Shown here: positions 59,001-64,000 of the stretch, piece by piece
How positions within the stretch are numbered: the stretch's first letter is position 1
Layout: every line of letters starts with the position of its first letter
From: Lumbricus rubellus
Taxonomy: Eukaryota; Annelida; Clitellata; Crassiclitellata; Lumbricidae
DNA length: 64,000 bases
Direction of reading: 5' to 3'
NCBI GenBank assembly: GCA_945859605.1
Contig: OX243812.1
Location: forward strand, 53,046,093-53,110,092
Notes under the pieces: generated by a model
The model's database searches: none
Told to the model about the DNA's origin: nothing
What the model saw: only the letters and a program-made list of their open reading frames with translations
Made by a program: the position numbers and the translations under genes

Positions 59001-62000
59001 CCACGGGTTGGGAACCGCTGGACTCTAAACTCTATTATAGCTCATTACTCGTAAGTCGTAAGTCAAACACTCAAACCTAAATAATCTTTTAATATGAATA
59101 TATTGTTCTTATCGTCCGATTCGCTTTGCAATGTGTAGCCTACAGTCATACACAGTACACTATGCCAGCAATAGTCAATTTGGCAAAATTGACAACATTG
59201 TCAATTTTATTGAAAAAAATAGCTATGTTAAGCATTAATTCTGATATCGCCATAACTTTAAATTATCAAAGCAATATAGATAAATTCGTGGCTTTGAAGA
59301 TTCGAGGGATGATTTGAACCTTTCTGTTGAGTTTTCAAAAGATATTTGAAAAAAGGCCTCGAAAATTAGTTGTGGCCCTGGGCCTCCAAATCCTGTCGGA
59401 GGCCCTGCATATATGTATATGTGCATATACATGTATATAGAAATACATATACAATTATACATGCATACATATATATGTGTGTGTATATACATACATACAT
59501 GTGTATATATATACAAATATATACATATATATTTATATGTTGTATATAGATATATAAATGCTCACGTATGTATATATGTGCACATATATATATATATATG
59601 TATGTACATATGTGTATATATAGATTTATATGTATAATTGTATATATACATAAACATATATATGTATATATATGCAAATTTATATAAAAGGCTATATATA
59701 TATACATAATTATATATACATATATAAATATACATATGCATTATAAATACAAACACAAAAATATATATGAATATACGGGATATATGGAAAAATATTCAGC
59801 CTATAGAACATAATCCTAGAAAATTATTTAGCCTTCAAAGTGTTAATAGTGTCTGTGCAGTGTAGGTGTGTGGGTGAGAATGTGTTACTGTGCGTGTTTG
59901 TGTACACATATAAAATACACATTACATATGCATATATATTTTTTTATATATACACTCTGTCCCAATAAATCGGGCACCCTTTTTTATTATGTGAATGAAA
60001 CTGGTAAATATTCATTGATTGTCAAAATTTCAAAACTGTTTTTATCCTGAGATAATTATCTACAAATTGGTAATTTATGAACGGCCCTCACTAAAAAATT
60101 ACGTCATATTGACATCGTTAATTTACATATCAAAATAAAATGTTAAAGAAAAAGTTGTGTTCGGTACTTAATATTTGAATTCTCTGATGCAAATGACGCA
60201 ATTGTTACGTCAATATTCATGCCAGAAACTTCTTCATATTTGAATCATATTTTATCTCAGGATAAAAACAGTTTTGAAATTTTGAAAATCGATTAAGATT
60301 TACCTGTTTTATTCACATTATAAAATGGGTGCACAGTGTATATATATAATTATATTATATATATATAATTATATTATATATATATATATATATAAAACAA
60401 GACAGAAGTTCTTGCATTCAATGAGATGATTAAAATGTGTTCCAGACATTGGTACTAACAAGCAAAATTTGAGCAGGTGCTTGTTTAGGTACAGCTGTTG
60501 TCCTGTGCTGCTTTCTTTTCATCGAACTATTGCCATCGTAAATCCGGACAATTTCTGCAAAAAAGAAAAACACTAGATTTTGAACACTCGGTACAAGGTT
60601 GATACCAGCAAACCAACCATTCATTCTGAAAAAAGCATTCTAAAACAGAGCCATTGAATTAAAAGGTCAGAAATCGACACGTGACAGGTCTGACCCTCTG
60701 TGTCGCATAAATATAACCTACATACTGGAATGCATATGCATTCATACTTACACCCATACATATTTTTTGACATGTATATTATAACGACATACTTTATGAC
60801 AACAACACACCTCTGCTTCTGTCCGTCTCTCCTCTTGAATTGACTTTTCCCATTTTAACGCCTTCAAATTTAGGCTGGTTCTCTACCTCGTCTGTCCGCT
60901 GCTTGAAGTTTTTTATTCCCTTGGGGCTTCATGTTGAGAGCACCTCTGAATAGCTTATACAGTAGGAGGTTGCTTACAATTTTCAAATACATGCAATACA
61001 TACCCCATTACCCAGCAAATACATACAGTGCACTTGGACATAGGATGCAAGCCAGTAACTTGTGAAACATTTGCTGTACATAACTTTAGTAACAGCGATC
61101 GGAAACCTGTATAGTGCCTCATTAAAAGAAATTAATCGAGGCATAATTTATCAGATATTCAACAGGAACTAAATAGAATACGAGGGTTTTTAAATGCAAT
61201 ATAGGTTTCGTAAATATTCTCTATTCAGTGGAGACCATCAGCTTTTACTTATTAACAGTAATGCATACGAGCAGTCATCAATGAAATATGATGTTGCAAC
61301 CTTCAATATATGTGTCCCGCTATATGAAAAGGTACCATAAGTCGGCGTACAGTTTCGCGAGAAATCGCGCATAAAGACGTGGGGGAAATTTTTTTTTTTA
61401 TATTATCAAATTTGAAATCTTGGTATTTTTAGCAGCAGGTGAAAAGAACGTTTTAAGTTAATAACACTGATAATAATAATAGACAACACTGAGAATTTGT
61501 TATGAACCTCTTGTAGGATAAATCGCTCAGAAGCGCTCCCAGTGTGCAAGACCCCACGATACTCATCGATGGAAATAAGTGGCAACTTTTTCATGAACAT
61601 CATTATAAGTCGGTCATTTATCATCCAATTTTGATCTGGTTTTCAGCAAAATGTTCAGCTCACTTAGCTGGTTTGTGAAGGCATAATAACTCCAAACCCG
61701 ACTTATGGTACCTTTTCATATAGCGGGTCACATATACCCACCTACCGGCCCAAACACGACTCATGTTAACCCTTTAATGACCAGCATGTACTGAAATGCT
61801 TGGAAAATCATACGTAGCTGGTCGTTAAAGGGTTCAGAGAACTGCTTTTTAAGGATAGATAAAACGCAAAGGAGCGTGTCCTCGGTAAAATGAATTAAAC
61901 TATAACCAGTGCTGAAAGTGAGCCGGGTCGGTCCGGGTCTGAGACCCGGCATCGATTTTTGAGACCTGCTGTTGCCGGGTCTCAGCCGGGTCGCAAAACA

Positions 62001-64000
62001 GGCCGTCAGGTGCCAAAAGTAGGTAAAAATGGTAGAATTTTCGGTAATTTGGGGCAAATGACTATAGGAAAATCGTTGTCAGAAAAATTTATGGGCCAAA
62101 GGCGTGCTCGTCCGCCAAAGTGAGACCCGGCAACTTTTCCAAACCACTTTCAGCCCTGACTATAACCTCAACTTTTCCTAACATAGAATTAGCAAGTACC
62201 GTACACCTACCTTCCTCACGATCTCGATCTTTGCCCTCCTTTGGGGCTCGCTTTTCCATTTCTTCTTCTACTTTTGAATCGCCATTTGAATCCTGCTCTG
62301 TAACTGAATGGCACGCTTGTAAGTTATCATAAATCTATATAAATAAAAATCTAACCGCGTTTGGCACGGCTTCAAAGATCTCCGAACTTTCTTCATTGAT
62401 TGCTTTCGAAACTTCACCAAAACGTTTAGTTCCAACACCGCCGAGTTTGCAGAATGATTTTTAGGGAAAAGCGCAATCTTTTAAACAAAAAAAGCAACTT
62501 TGCAAATTCTACCGTTTTCAACACATACGCCTGTCGATAAGCCTTACCTTTCAATTCGGGCGCGATTCAAACGGTTGTTCAAATGTGTTCCGTTTATGTA
62601 GCGCATTTCAACACATCCCATTGCGGCCTTCTTGCTGAAGAGTTTTATGGCGCTATCCGCGTCGCTATCGGAGAGGGACGGTGTGAGGGAGGAAAGGAGG
62701 GGAGGGAGGGGGAGGGGCAGGGGTAGGGTAATGCTCTTTTCAGCCACAGCAACGAGTGGCCGGGTACGCTAGTAATTATATATAATCAAATAGTTTTAAT
62801 TCTACTTGGCCTCTTCTTAATCTTTCTTTAAAATATCATAATTCTTGAATATTGGTCAAATAAATGATTGCATTCAATATGTTGCCTTTTTTAAACATTA
62901 TCCCTGAATAATGATCCAATAACTACTGCGTATCAATATTTATTATCTTTGTTTAAACATCATTAGCCCTGGCTACTGATCAAATAAAAAATTTTAAGTT
63001 AATATTTCTTCATTCAGGTCCACATAGAGAGTAAGAAGTAGCACTATAGCTGCAGATTCAAAGTAAAAGTAAGTAAGTATATTCTTTATTAATCCAACTG
63101 CATAACCACACTTTGGTTTCCATAAAATTAGGCATCAAAAAGCATTCTTATTAAAAACGTTTTTCTCATAACTAAGTTGTCTGCACGTGGGATAATTCGG
63201 TCATGTGGTCTGGTGCACATGGAAAAGGGGATTGTCCTTACAGGAGGGAGGAGTGGGTTTAAGACATGTCCCTGAGTCCGTAACACGAAAATTATCAGAA
63301 GACCTCAACAACGAAAAAAGATGTTTAACATTTTATGTCCACAACATCACTTTTATAATATATCCAGAACCCCTCAACTTCTTTAACTCACACTGTAACA
63401 TCTTCATTGTATTTAAATAGAGTGTAACAGATTCTCTAGCCTACTTTACAAGATTCTCCTCTGCAGTGTCTGCACACTAATAAATTTGCCACAAAATCTT
63501 GTTTTTCTGTGACCAGGTTTTAACATTTCCAGCTCATAATAGTATTTTCACTCTACAATAATTCTACATACATTGTGTCCACGATAAAGTAGAACACACA
63601 ATAAAGTGTCATAACTCGGTCAAAAATTTTTAATTCACATTTTCATAAATTTGACAAACTCACGAACATTTCTAATCGGATTCAGGATCTCATGTAGATA
63701 TGGTCACTGTTGTTGTGTTTAAAATTTCAGACAAGTCCTAAAAGTTTTGACCGAGTTATAACACTTTATTGTGTCTTCTACTTTATCATGGATACAGTGT
63801 AGAACGTGACATCCCATTGGATGCCACCGTTGGGAGAAATGTAACTTTGCAAAATATACACGAAATAATCACCTTTAACCGACGAAGAAAACATACCGGT
63901 CTTCTTTGGAAAGCCAAATAATGTTTCCTGTGGCACGTCAATGCGTGGCACAGTCACACAGTATGGCGGCAGAATAATCTCCCTTAGACATCCAAAACTG
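31856..64000 (-). CDS. DGKQ: Diacylglycerol kinase, theta/DGK-1 type (17 exons in window, 5' end outside)
   Basis: Seventeen exons with GT/AG borders and matching phases give 732 codons up to TAA at 31856. DGK theta phosphorylates membrane diacylglycerol to phosphatidic acid with ATP; the nematode orthologue DGK-1 damps Gq signalling at synapses. In order: a linker; Ras-association-like modules (about 64-240: [19 protein letters not shown], then [20 protein letters not shown], then [19 protein letters not shown]); the segment [20 protein letters not shown] typical of theta; the catalytic domain with [34 protein letters not shown] (GGDG about 414-417) and VIPLGTGND; the accessory domain with [38 protein letters not shown] and [12 protein letters not shown]; and a basic C-terminus [17 protein letters not shown]. 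Human theta has 942 residues; the missing part corresponds to the N-terminal C1 domains beyond 64000. Confidence 0.93.
32763..32861 (-). CDS. DGKQ: DGK exon: end of accessory domain
   Basis: Phase 0 to 0, 33 codons, with [18 protein letters not shown], a DGK hallmark. Donor GTCAGT. Confidence 0.93.
33525..33690 (-). CDS. DGKQ: DGK exon: accessory domain
   Basis: Phase 2 to 0. It encodes [20 protein letters not shown] and [20 protein letters not shown], nearly invariant in the family. Confidence 0.95.
34430..34518 (+). mobile_element. SINE 3' tail fragment
   Basis: Contains CTTGAAGGGGCACTCTATAAG followed by a short GAATGAA tail. Confidence 0.55.
34608..34757 (-). CDS. DGKQ: DGK exon whose start is duplicated in a minisatellite
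   Basis: Phase 2 to 2 from the acceptor GGCATTTCAG next to 34757. It encodes [20 protein letters not shown] and [16 protein letters not shown]; human theta has LHNKGVYVRVGL and IEGLIFINI at this place. The acceptor and the first codons are repeated nine more times upstream. Confidence 0.92.
34735..35115 (-). repeat. Ten-copy minisatellite of splice acceptor plus exon start
   Basis: The unit of about 37 bp (36-43 with indels) reads on the minus strand ATTATACAATAAAGGTGTTT, then ACTTTTTGGCATTTCAG. The first copy is the genuine beginning of the exon at 34757. Each further copy supplies a pyrimidine tract and CAG before the same codons. Candidate exon starts lie at 34757, 34798, 34836, 34874, 34911, 34948, 34990, 35029, 35066 and 35103. 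Confidence 0.95.
35232..36572. mobile_element. Non-autonomous hAT element, copy 1 (1341 bp)
   Basis: Termini CAGCGGTTCTCAACCT and its inverse AGGTTGAGAACCGCTG, with a perfect 8-bp duplication ACCTAGGC at 35224-35231 and 36573-36580. No transposase frame seen. It is almost identical to the copy at 37834. Confidence 0.93.
36856..37059 (-). CDS. DGKQ: DGK exon: catalytic/accessory junction
   Basis: Phase 2 to 2. It encodes [20 protein letters not shown] and EEKPDKFNS. The donor is GTCTTA, a weak match to the consensus, but the downstream phase and homology fit. Confidence 0.9.
37228..37335 (-). mobile_element. Partial SINE
   Basis: Contains GTTTCACGCCGAAGCGCATG and CAATTATGAGCGAAG of the family body; the tRNA-like head is missing. 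Confidence 0.6.
37417..37525 (-). CDS. DGKQ: DGK exon: catalytic domain after LGTGND
   Basis: Phase 1 to 2. It encodes [20 protein letters not shown] and [15 protein letters not shown], the standard DGK catalytic segment. Confidence 0.93.
37638..37710. repeat. (TATG)n microsatellite
   Basis: A pure tetranucleotide run in the intron. Confidence 0.95.
37834..39171. mobile_element. Non-autonomous hAT element, copy 2 (1338 bp)
   Basis: Same ends and body as the copy at 35232, in the same orientation, with its own perfect 8-bp duplication GGTTACAA at 37826-37833 and 39172-39179. The two copies differ by only a handful of bases by eye. Confidence 0.93.
39180..40003. other. Intron of the kinase gene
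   Basis: No gene or repeat family recognised apart from short AT-rich tracts. Confidence 0.5.
40004..40152 (-). CDS. DGKQ: DGK exon: catalytic core with GGDG
   Basis: Phase 2 to 1, acceptor GGTTGCAG. It encodes [20 protein letters not shown] and [14 protein letters not shown] is the ATP-binding motif essential for the kinase. The family usually has GGDGTVGW; here it is GGDGSVGW. Confidence 0.95.
40153..41056. other. Intron of the kinase gene
   Basis: A SINE tail fragment (GGGAGTGCCTCTGAGGAG, then GTGGCGCTATATAAAAG) lies at 40435-40490. Nothing else recognised. Confidence 0.5.
41057..41208 (-). CDS. DGKQ: DGK exon: start of catalytic domain
   Basis: Phase 0 to 2. It encodes [19 protein letters not shown] and [19 protein letters not shown]. 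Confidence 0.95.
42920..45168. mobile_element. TA-flanked transposon with long inverted ends (2.25 kb)
   Basis: Termini GGGTGGTCC and, inverted, GTGTGGTCC, both flanked by TA. About 40-80 bp inward, CTCCACAAGGCTGCCCTTGT is repeated exactly in inverse on the other side, and GGTACCAATTTTC further in. Probably Tc1/mariner-like and non-autonomous. It was inserted into a (CA)-rich tract, parts of which remain at 42855-42917 and 45171-45200. Confidence 0.7.
45373..46025 (+). mobile_element. hAT element relic with transposase C-terminus (653 bp)
   Basis: Perfect 8-bp duplication CTTAGAGG on both sides. Ends CAGTGCCAGATTAAC and, inverted, CAGTGCCGGATTAAC. A plus-strand frame ending at about 45796 carries [20 protein letters not shown] and then [12 protein letters not shown] and stop, the usual C-terminus of a hAT transposase. 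The rest of the enzyme is deleted. Confidence 0.85.
46152..46360. repeat. 106-bp direct tandem duplication
   Basis: Two nearly identical copies begin TGTAATAAGCAGGTTCAAG at 46152 and 46258. Confidence 0.92.
46508..47033. mobile_element. Inverted-repeat element of unknown family
   Basis: Ends ATAGTCCAGGCAA and its inverse TTGCCTGGACTAT. Internally, TTCAAAATGGCCGACC and TCCAAAATGGCCGACC are repeated with flanking similarity. The target duplication is unclear (TA-rich). Confidence 0.5.
47075..47238 (-). CDS. DGKQ: DGK exon before the catalytic domain
   Basis: Phase 1 to 0. It encodes [20 protein letters not shown] and [10 protein letters not shown], matching the theta-specific region (human YGALLLLY and LLVLVLPSI). 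Confidence 0.9.
47239..47968. other. Intron of the kinase gene
   Basis: No gene, repeat family or mobile element recognised. Confidence 0.5.
47969..48119 (-). CDS. DGKQ: DGK exon with the theta-specific VGNLP segment
   Basis: Phase 0 to 1. It encodes [20 protein letters not shown] and [20 protein letters not shown]. Confidence 0.9.
48120..49976. other. Intron of the kinase gene
   Basis: It holds a purine-rich segment with (GAG)n at 49490-49572 and a 40-bp tandem duplication (TAACCTTTCATCACCGGGTC) at 49800-49885. No gene seen. Confidence 0.6.
49490..49572. repeat. (GAG)n microsatellite
   Basis: About 27 consecutive GAG triplets, all purine on the plus strand. Frames through it (poly-Glu, poly-Gly, poly-Ser or poly-Leu) are artefacts. 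Confidence 0.95.
49977..50090 (-). CDS. DGKQ: DGK exon: Ras-association module
   Basis: 38 codons, phase 0 to 0. It encodes [20 protein letters not shown], then [18 protein letters not shown]. Human theta has a very similar VEVLLGKGVVEREL-like stretch. Confidence 0.9.
50091..51369. other. Intron of the kinase gene
   Basis: Open frames at 50567-51065 on both strands have no recognisable family features and no splice support. Confidence 0.5.
51370..51475 (-). CDS. DGKQ: DGK exon: Ras-association module
   Basis: Phase 2 to 0, donor GTAAGG. It encodes [20 protein letters not shown] and [15 protein letters not shown]. Confidence 0.9.
51845..51890. repeat. (TA)n/(TG)n microsatellite
   Basis: A TA run passing into TGTGTG, in the intron. 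Confidence 0.95.
52385..52526 (-). CDS. DGKQ: DGK exon: linker between the two Ras-association modules
   Basis: Phase 1 to 2. It encodes [20 protein letters not shown] and [20 protein letters not shown]. Confidence 0.85.
53002..53038. repeat. (TA)n microsatellite behind a SINE-like tail
   Basis: A pure TA run. Just before it, at 52940-52995, GGAGCACTTCTGAAAGG and AGAAGTGCTTTATAA resemble a SINE 3' end. Confidence 0.9.
53159..53237 (-). CDS. DGKQ: DGK exon: first Ras-association module, second part
   Basis: Phase 0 to 1, acceptor TGTTTAG. It encodes [20 protein letters not shown]. Confidence 0.88.
53743..54262 (-). pseudogene. RTE-type LINE relic (reverse-transcriptase C-terminal region)
   Basis: The minus strand holds [13 protein letters not shown], then after a frameshift [34 protein letters not shown] and [20 protein letters not shown]. 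This is the characteristic C-terminal domain of RTE-like LINEs (RLRWYGHVxRR and GRPKKRW). It is frameshifted and truncated. Confidence 0.88.
54713..55393. mobile_element. Non-autonomous hAT element (681 bp)
   Basis: Ends CAGCGTTACCTAAACTTTCT and, inverted, CATCGTTTCCCAAAG. The flanks CTCTACTT and CTCTAATC share 5 of 8 bases. Same family as the inverted copy at 56309. Confidence 0.75.
56073..56165 (-). mobile_element. SINE 3' tail fragment with ATGA repeats
   Basis: Read on the minus strand: GGGAGCGCCTCTGAGTAG, then AAGAAGCGCTATATAAATTC, then AATG repeats. Confidence 0.7.
56309..57006. mobile_element. Non-autonomous hAT element (698 bp)
   Basis: Perfect 8-bp duplication ATATATAC on both sides. 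Ends CAGCGTTTACCAAAG and, inverted, CAGCGTTTCCCAAAC. It is inverted relative to the copy at 54713 and was inserted into a TA/CATA-rich tract. Confidence 0.9.
57191..58155 (-). mobile_element. Tc1/mariner-type element with about 170-bp inverted repeats (965 bp)
   Basis: Flanked by TA. The ends are CACTGTGTCCGGAAAAAAAC and its inverse, and the repeats continue to TAATGACGTCATAATGACGTC on each side. A minus-strand frame near 57500-57670 with [20 protein letters not shown] looks like the C-terminal end of a family transposase. The rest is deleted. Confidence 0.85.
58228..59407. mobile_element. Non-autonomous hAT element (1180 bp) with a nested hAT
   Basis: Perfect 8-bp duplication CATATATG. The ends CAGGGCCTCCGACAGG and its inverse CCTGTCGGAGGCCCTG match exactly. 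The element at 58575-59020 sits inside it. Confidence 0.9.
58575..59020. mobile_element. hAT element with internal foldback (446 bp)
   Basis: Ends CAGTGATTCCCAACCTTTTT and, inverted, CAGCGGTTCCCAACC. Same family as 20805-21163. It carries an internal inverted duplication: 58730-58831 is repeated in inverse at about 58890-58992 around a loop of about 58 bp. Target duplication is imperfect. Confidence 0.85.
59408..59950. repeat. ATAC/ATGT/TA-rich microsatellite tract
   Basis: Interrupted CATA, TATG and TA repeats. The same kind of sequence lies between the mobile elements from 56170 to 60400. Reading frames here (Tyr/Ile/His/Met-rich) are artefacts. Confidence 0.9.
59953..60338. mobile_element. 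Tc1/mariner-type MITE (386 bp)
   Basis: Flanked by TA. The ends CACTCTGTCCC and, inverted, CACTGTGCACCC are followed by long inverted repeats of about 105 bp that include AAAACTGTTTTTATCCTGAG. No coding capacity. Confidence 0.85.
60460..60554 (-). CDS. DGKQ: DGK exon: start of first Ras-association module
   Basis: Phase 1 to 0, acceptor TTTTTTGCAG, donor GTTAGT. It encodes [20 protein letters not shown] and [12 protein letters not shown]. The nearest downstream exon (53237) is about 7.2 kb away, the intron being filled by transposons. Confidence 0.85.
61307..61736. mobile_element. Inverted-repeat DNA element (about 430 bp)
   Basis: TATATGTGTCCCGCTATATG and then AAAAGGTACCATAAGTCGG at the left are mirrored at the right with one mismatch over about 38 bp. 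A SINE-like piece (GCTCAGAAGCGCTCCCAGTG) lies inside. The family is not clear; TA may be the target. Confidence 0.75.
61770..61832. mobile_element. Tiny TTAA-type hairpin element (63 bp)
   Basis: TTAA on the left and TTCA on the right (one mutation). Ends CCCTTTAATGACCAGC and, inverted, CCCTTTAACGACCAGC. Confidence 0.65.
61907..62158. mobile_element. Non-autonomous hAT element (252 bp)
   Basis: Perfect 8-bp duplication ACTATAAC. The ends CAGTGCTGAAAGTG and, inverted, CAGGGCTGAAAGTGG match closely. Internally rich in GAGACCCGGC-like words. Confidence 0.9.
62211..62297 (-). CDS. DGKQ: DGK exon: charged linker
   Basis: Phase 1 to 1, acceptor AGTTACAG, donor GTAGGT. It encodes [20 protein letters not shown] and EGKDRDREE. 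Phases fit both neighbours, but the sequence itself is low in family information. Confidence 0.78.
62334..62772 (+). mobile_element. Short non-autonomous Helitron (439 bp)
   Basis: It starts TCTATATAAATAAAAATC and ends CGGGTACGCTAG, lying exactly between a host A and T, as Helitrons do. A hairpin GCCAC-AGCAACGA-GTGGC ends 9 bp before the terminal CTAG. It has no terminal inverted repeats and no target duplication. The left end is 36 bp from the acceptor of the DGK linker exon. Confidence 0.82.
62773..63570. other. Intron of the kinase gene
   Basis: AT-rich; no gene or repeat family recognised. Confidence 0.5.
63571..63799. mobile_element. Foldback MITE flanked by TA (229 bp)
   Basis: The left CATTGTGTCCACGATAAAGT and the right (inverted) CACTGTATCCATGATAAAGT continue for about 60 bp as inverted repeats through CATAACTCGGTCAAAA-like sequence. 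Tc1/mariner type. Confidence 0.85.
63897..64000 (-). CDS. DGKQ: DGK exon, cut by the window edge
   Basis: Donor GTATGT at the low end. It encodes [20 protein letters not shown] and TLFGFPKKT. The phase fits the exon at 62297. The exon continues past 64000, towards the C1 domains. Confidence 0.8.

Larger units (their letters stand above)
60555..62210. other. Intron of the kinase gene
   Basis: SINE-like fragment at 60910-60960 (GAGAGCACCTCTGAATAGC), the inverted-repeat element at 61307-61736, a tiny TTAA element and a hAT element (listed separately). No other gene seen. Confidence 0.5.

Noticed and set aside
60830..60905. Possible DGK exon (frame with [16 protein letters not shown])
   Set aside because: In the phase required by the neighbouring exons it hits a stop, and exons 62211 and 60554 join perfectly without it.
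1..64000. CRISPR arrays, bacterial operons, prophage
   Set aside because: No such structure; the content is clearly eukaryotic, with spliced genes and eukaryotic transposons.

Overview
The window is metazoan nuclear DNA: AT-rich, intron-rich and full of transposons. I recognise three protein genes, all by reconstructing spliced exons with GT/AG borders and matching phases. The organism cannot be named from the sequence alone. The gene set (CREBL2-type bZIP, L1-family Ig cell-adhesion molecule, type V diacylglycerol kinase), the tRNA-derived SINEs and the very frequent palindrome TAGGCCTA suggest a marine invertebrate, perhaps a deuterostome. That last point is a guess.

Layout. Positions 3-1114 hold a decayed Tc1/mariner element. 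Positions 3284-5156 (+) hold two coding exons of a CREBL2/REPTOR-BP-like bZIP factor with an unusually long C-terminal tail; about 3.5 kb of 3'-side non-coding sequence follows. Positions 8725-21554 (-) hold a complete-looking gene of 12 coding exons: signal peptide, five Ig domains, one membrane segment and a short cytoplasmic tail. Its Ig1-Ig4 resemble the L1/neuroglian family, but I find no fibronectin type III domain. Positions 21555-31855 are intergenic or 5'-UTR intron, with minisatellites and small DNA transposons. From 31856 to beyond the right edge (-) lie 17 exons of a diacylglycerol kinase of the theta (DGK-1) type. The window contains the two Ras-association-like modules, the catalytic domain with GGDG, the accessory domain and the C-terminus; the N-terminal C1 zinc fingers must lie past 64000.

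The introns of the two minus-strand genes are packed with DNA transposons whose ends and target duplications can be read directly. They include hAT elements with 8-bp duplications, Tc1/mariner-type elements flanked by TA, piggyBac-type elements flanked by TTAA (three of only 60-71 bp), and a small Helitron with TC/CTAG ends. There are also two LINE reverse-transcriptase relics and a family of tRNA-derived SINEs.

The most striking observation is at 34735-35115. A ten-copy, about 37-bp minisatellite is made of the 3' splice site plus the first codons of a DGK exon, so the kinase gene carries ten consecutive candidate splice acceptors. One upstream acceptor would add 39 residues in frame without a stop. 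Next in interest are the FNIII-less L1-like receptor and two nearly identical 1.34-kb hAT copies that bracket two catalytic exons of the kinase.
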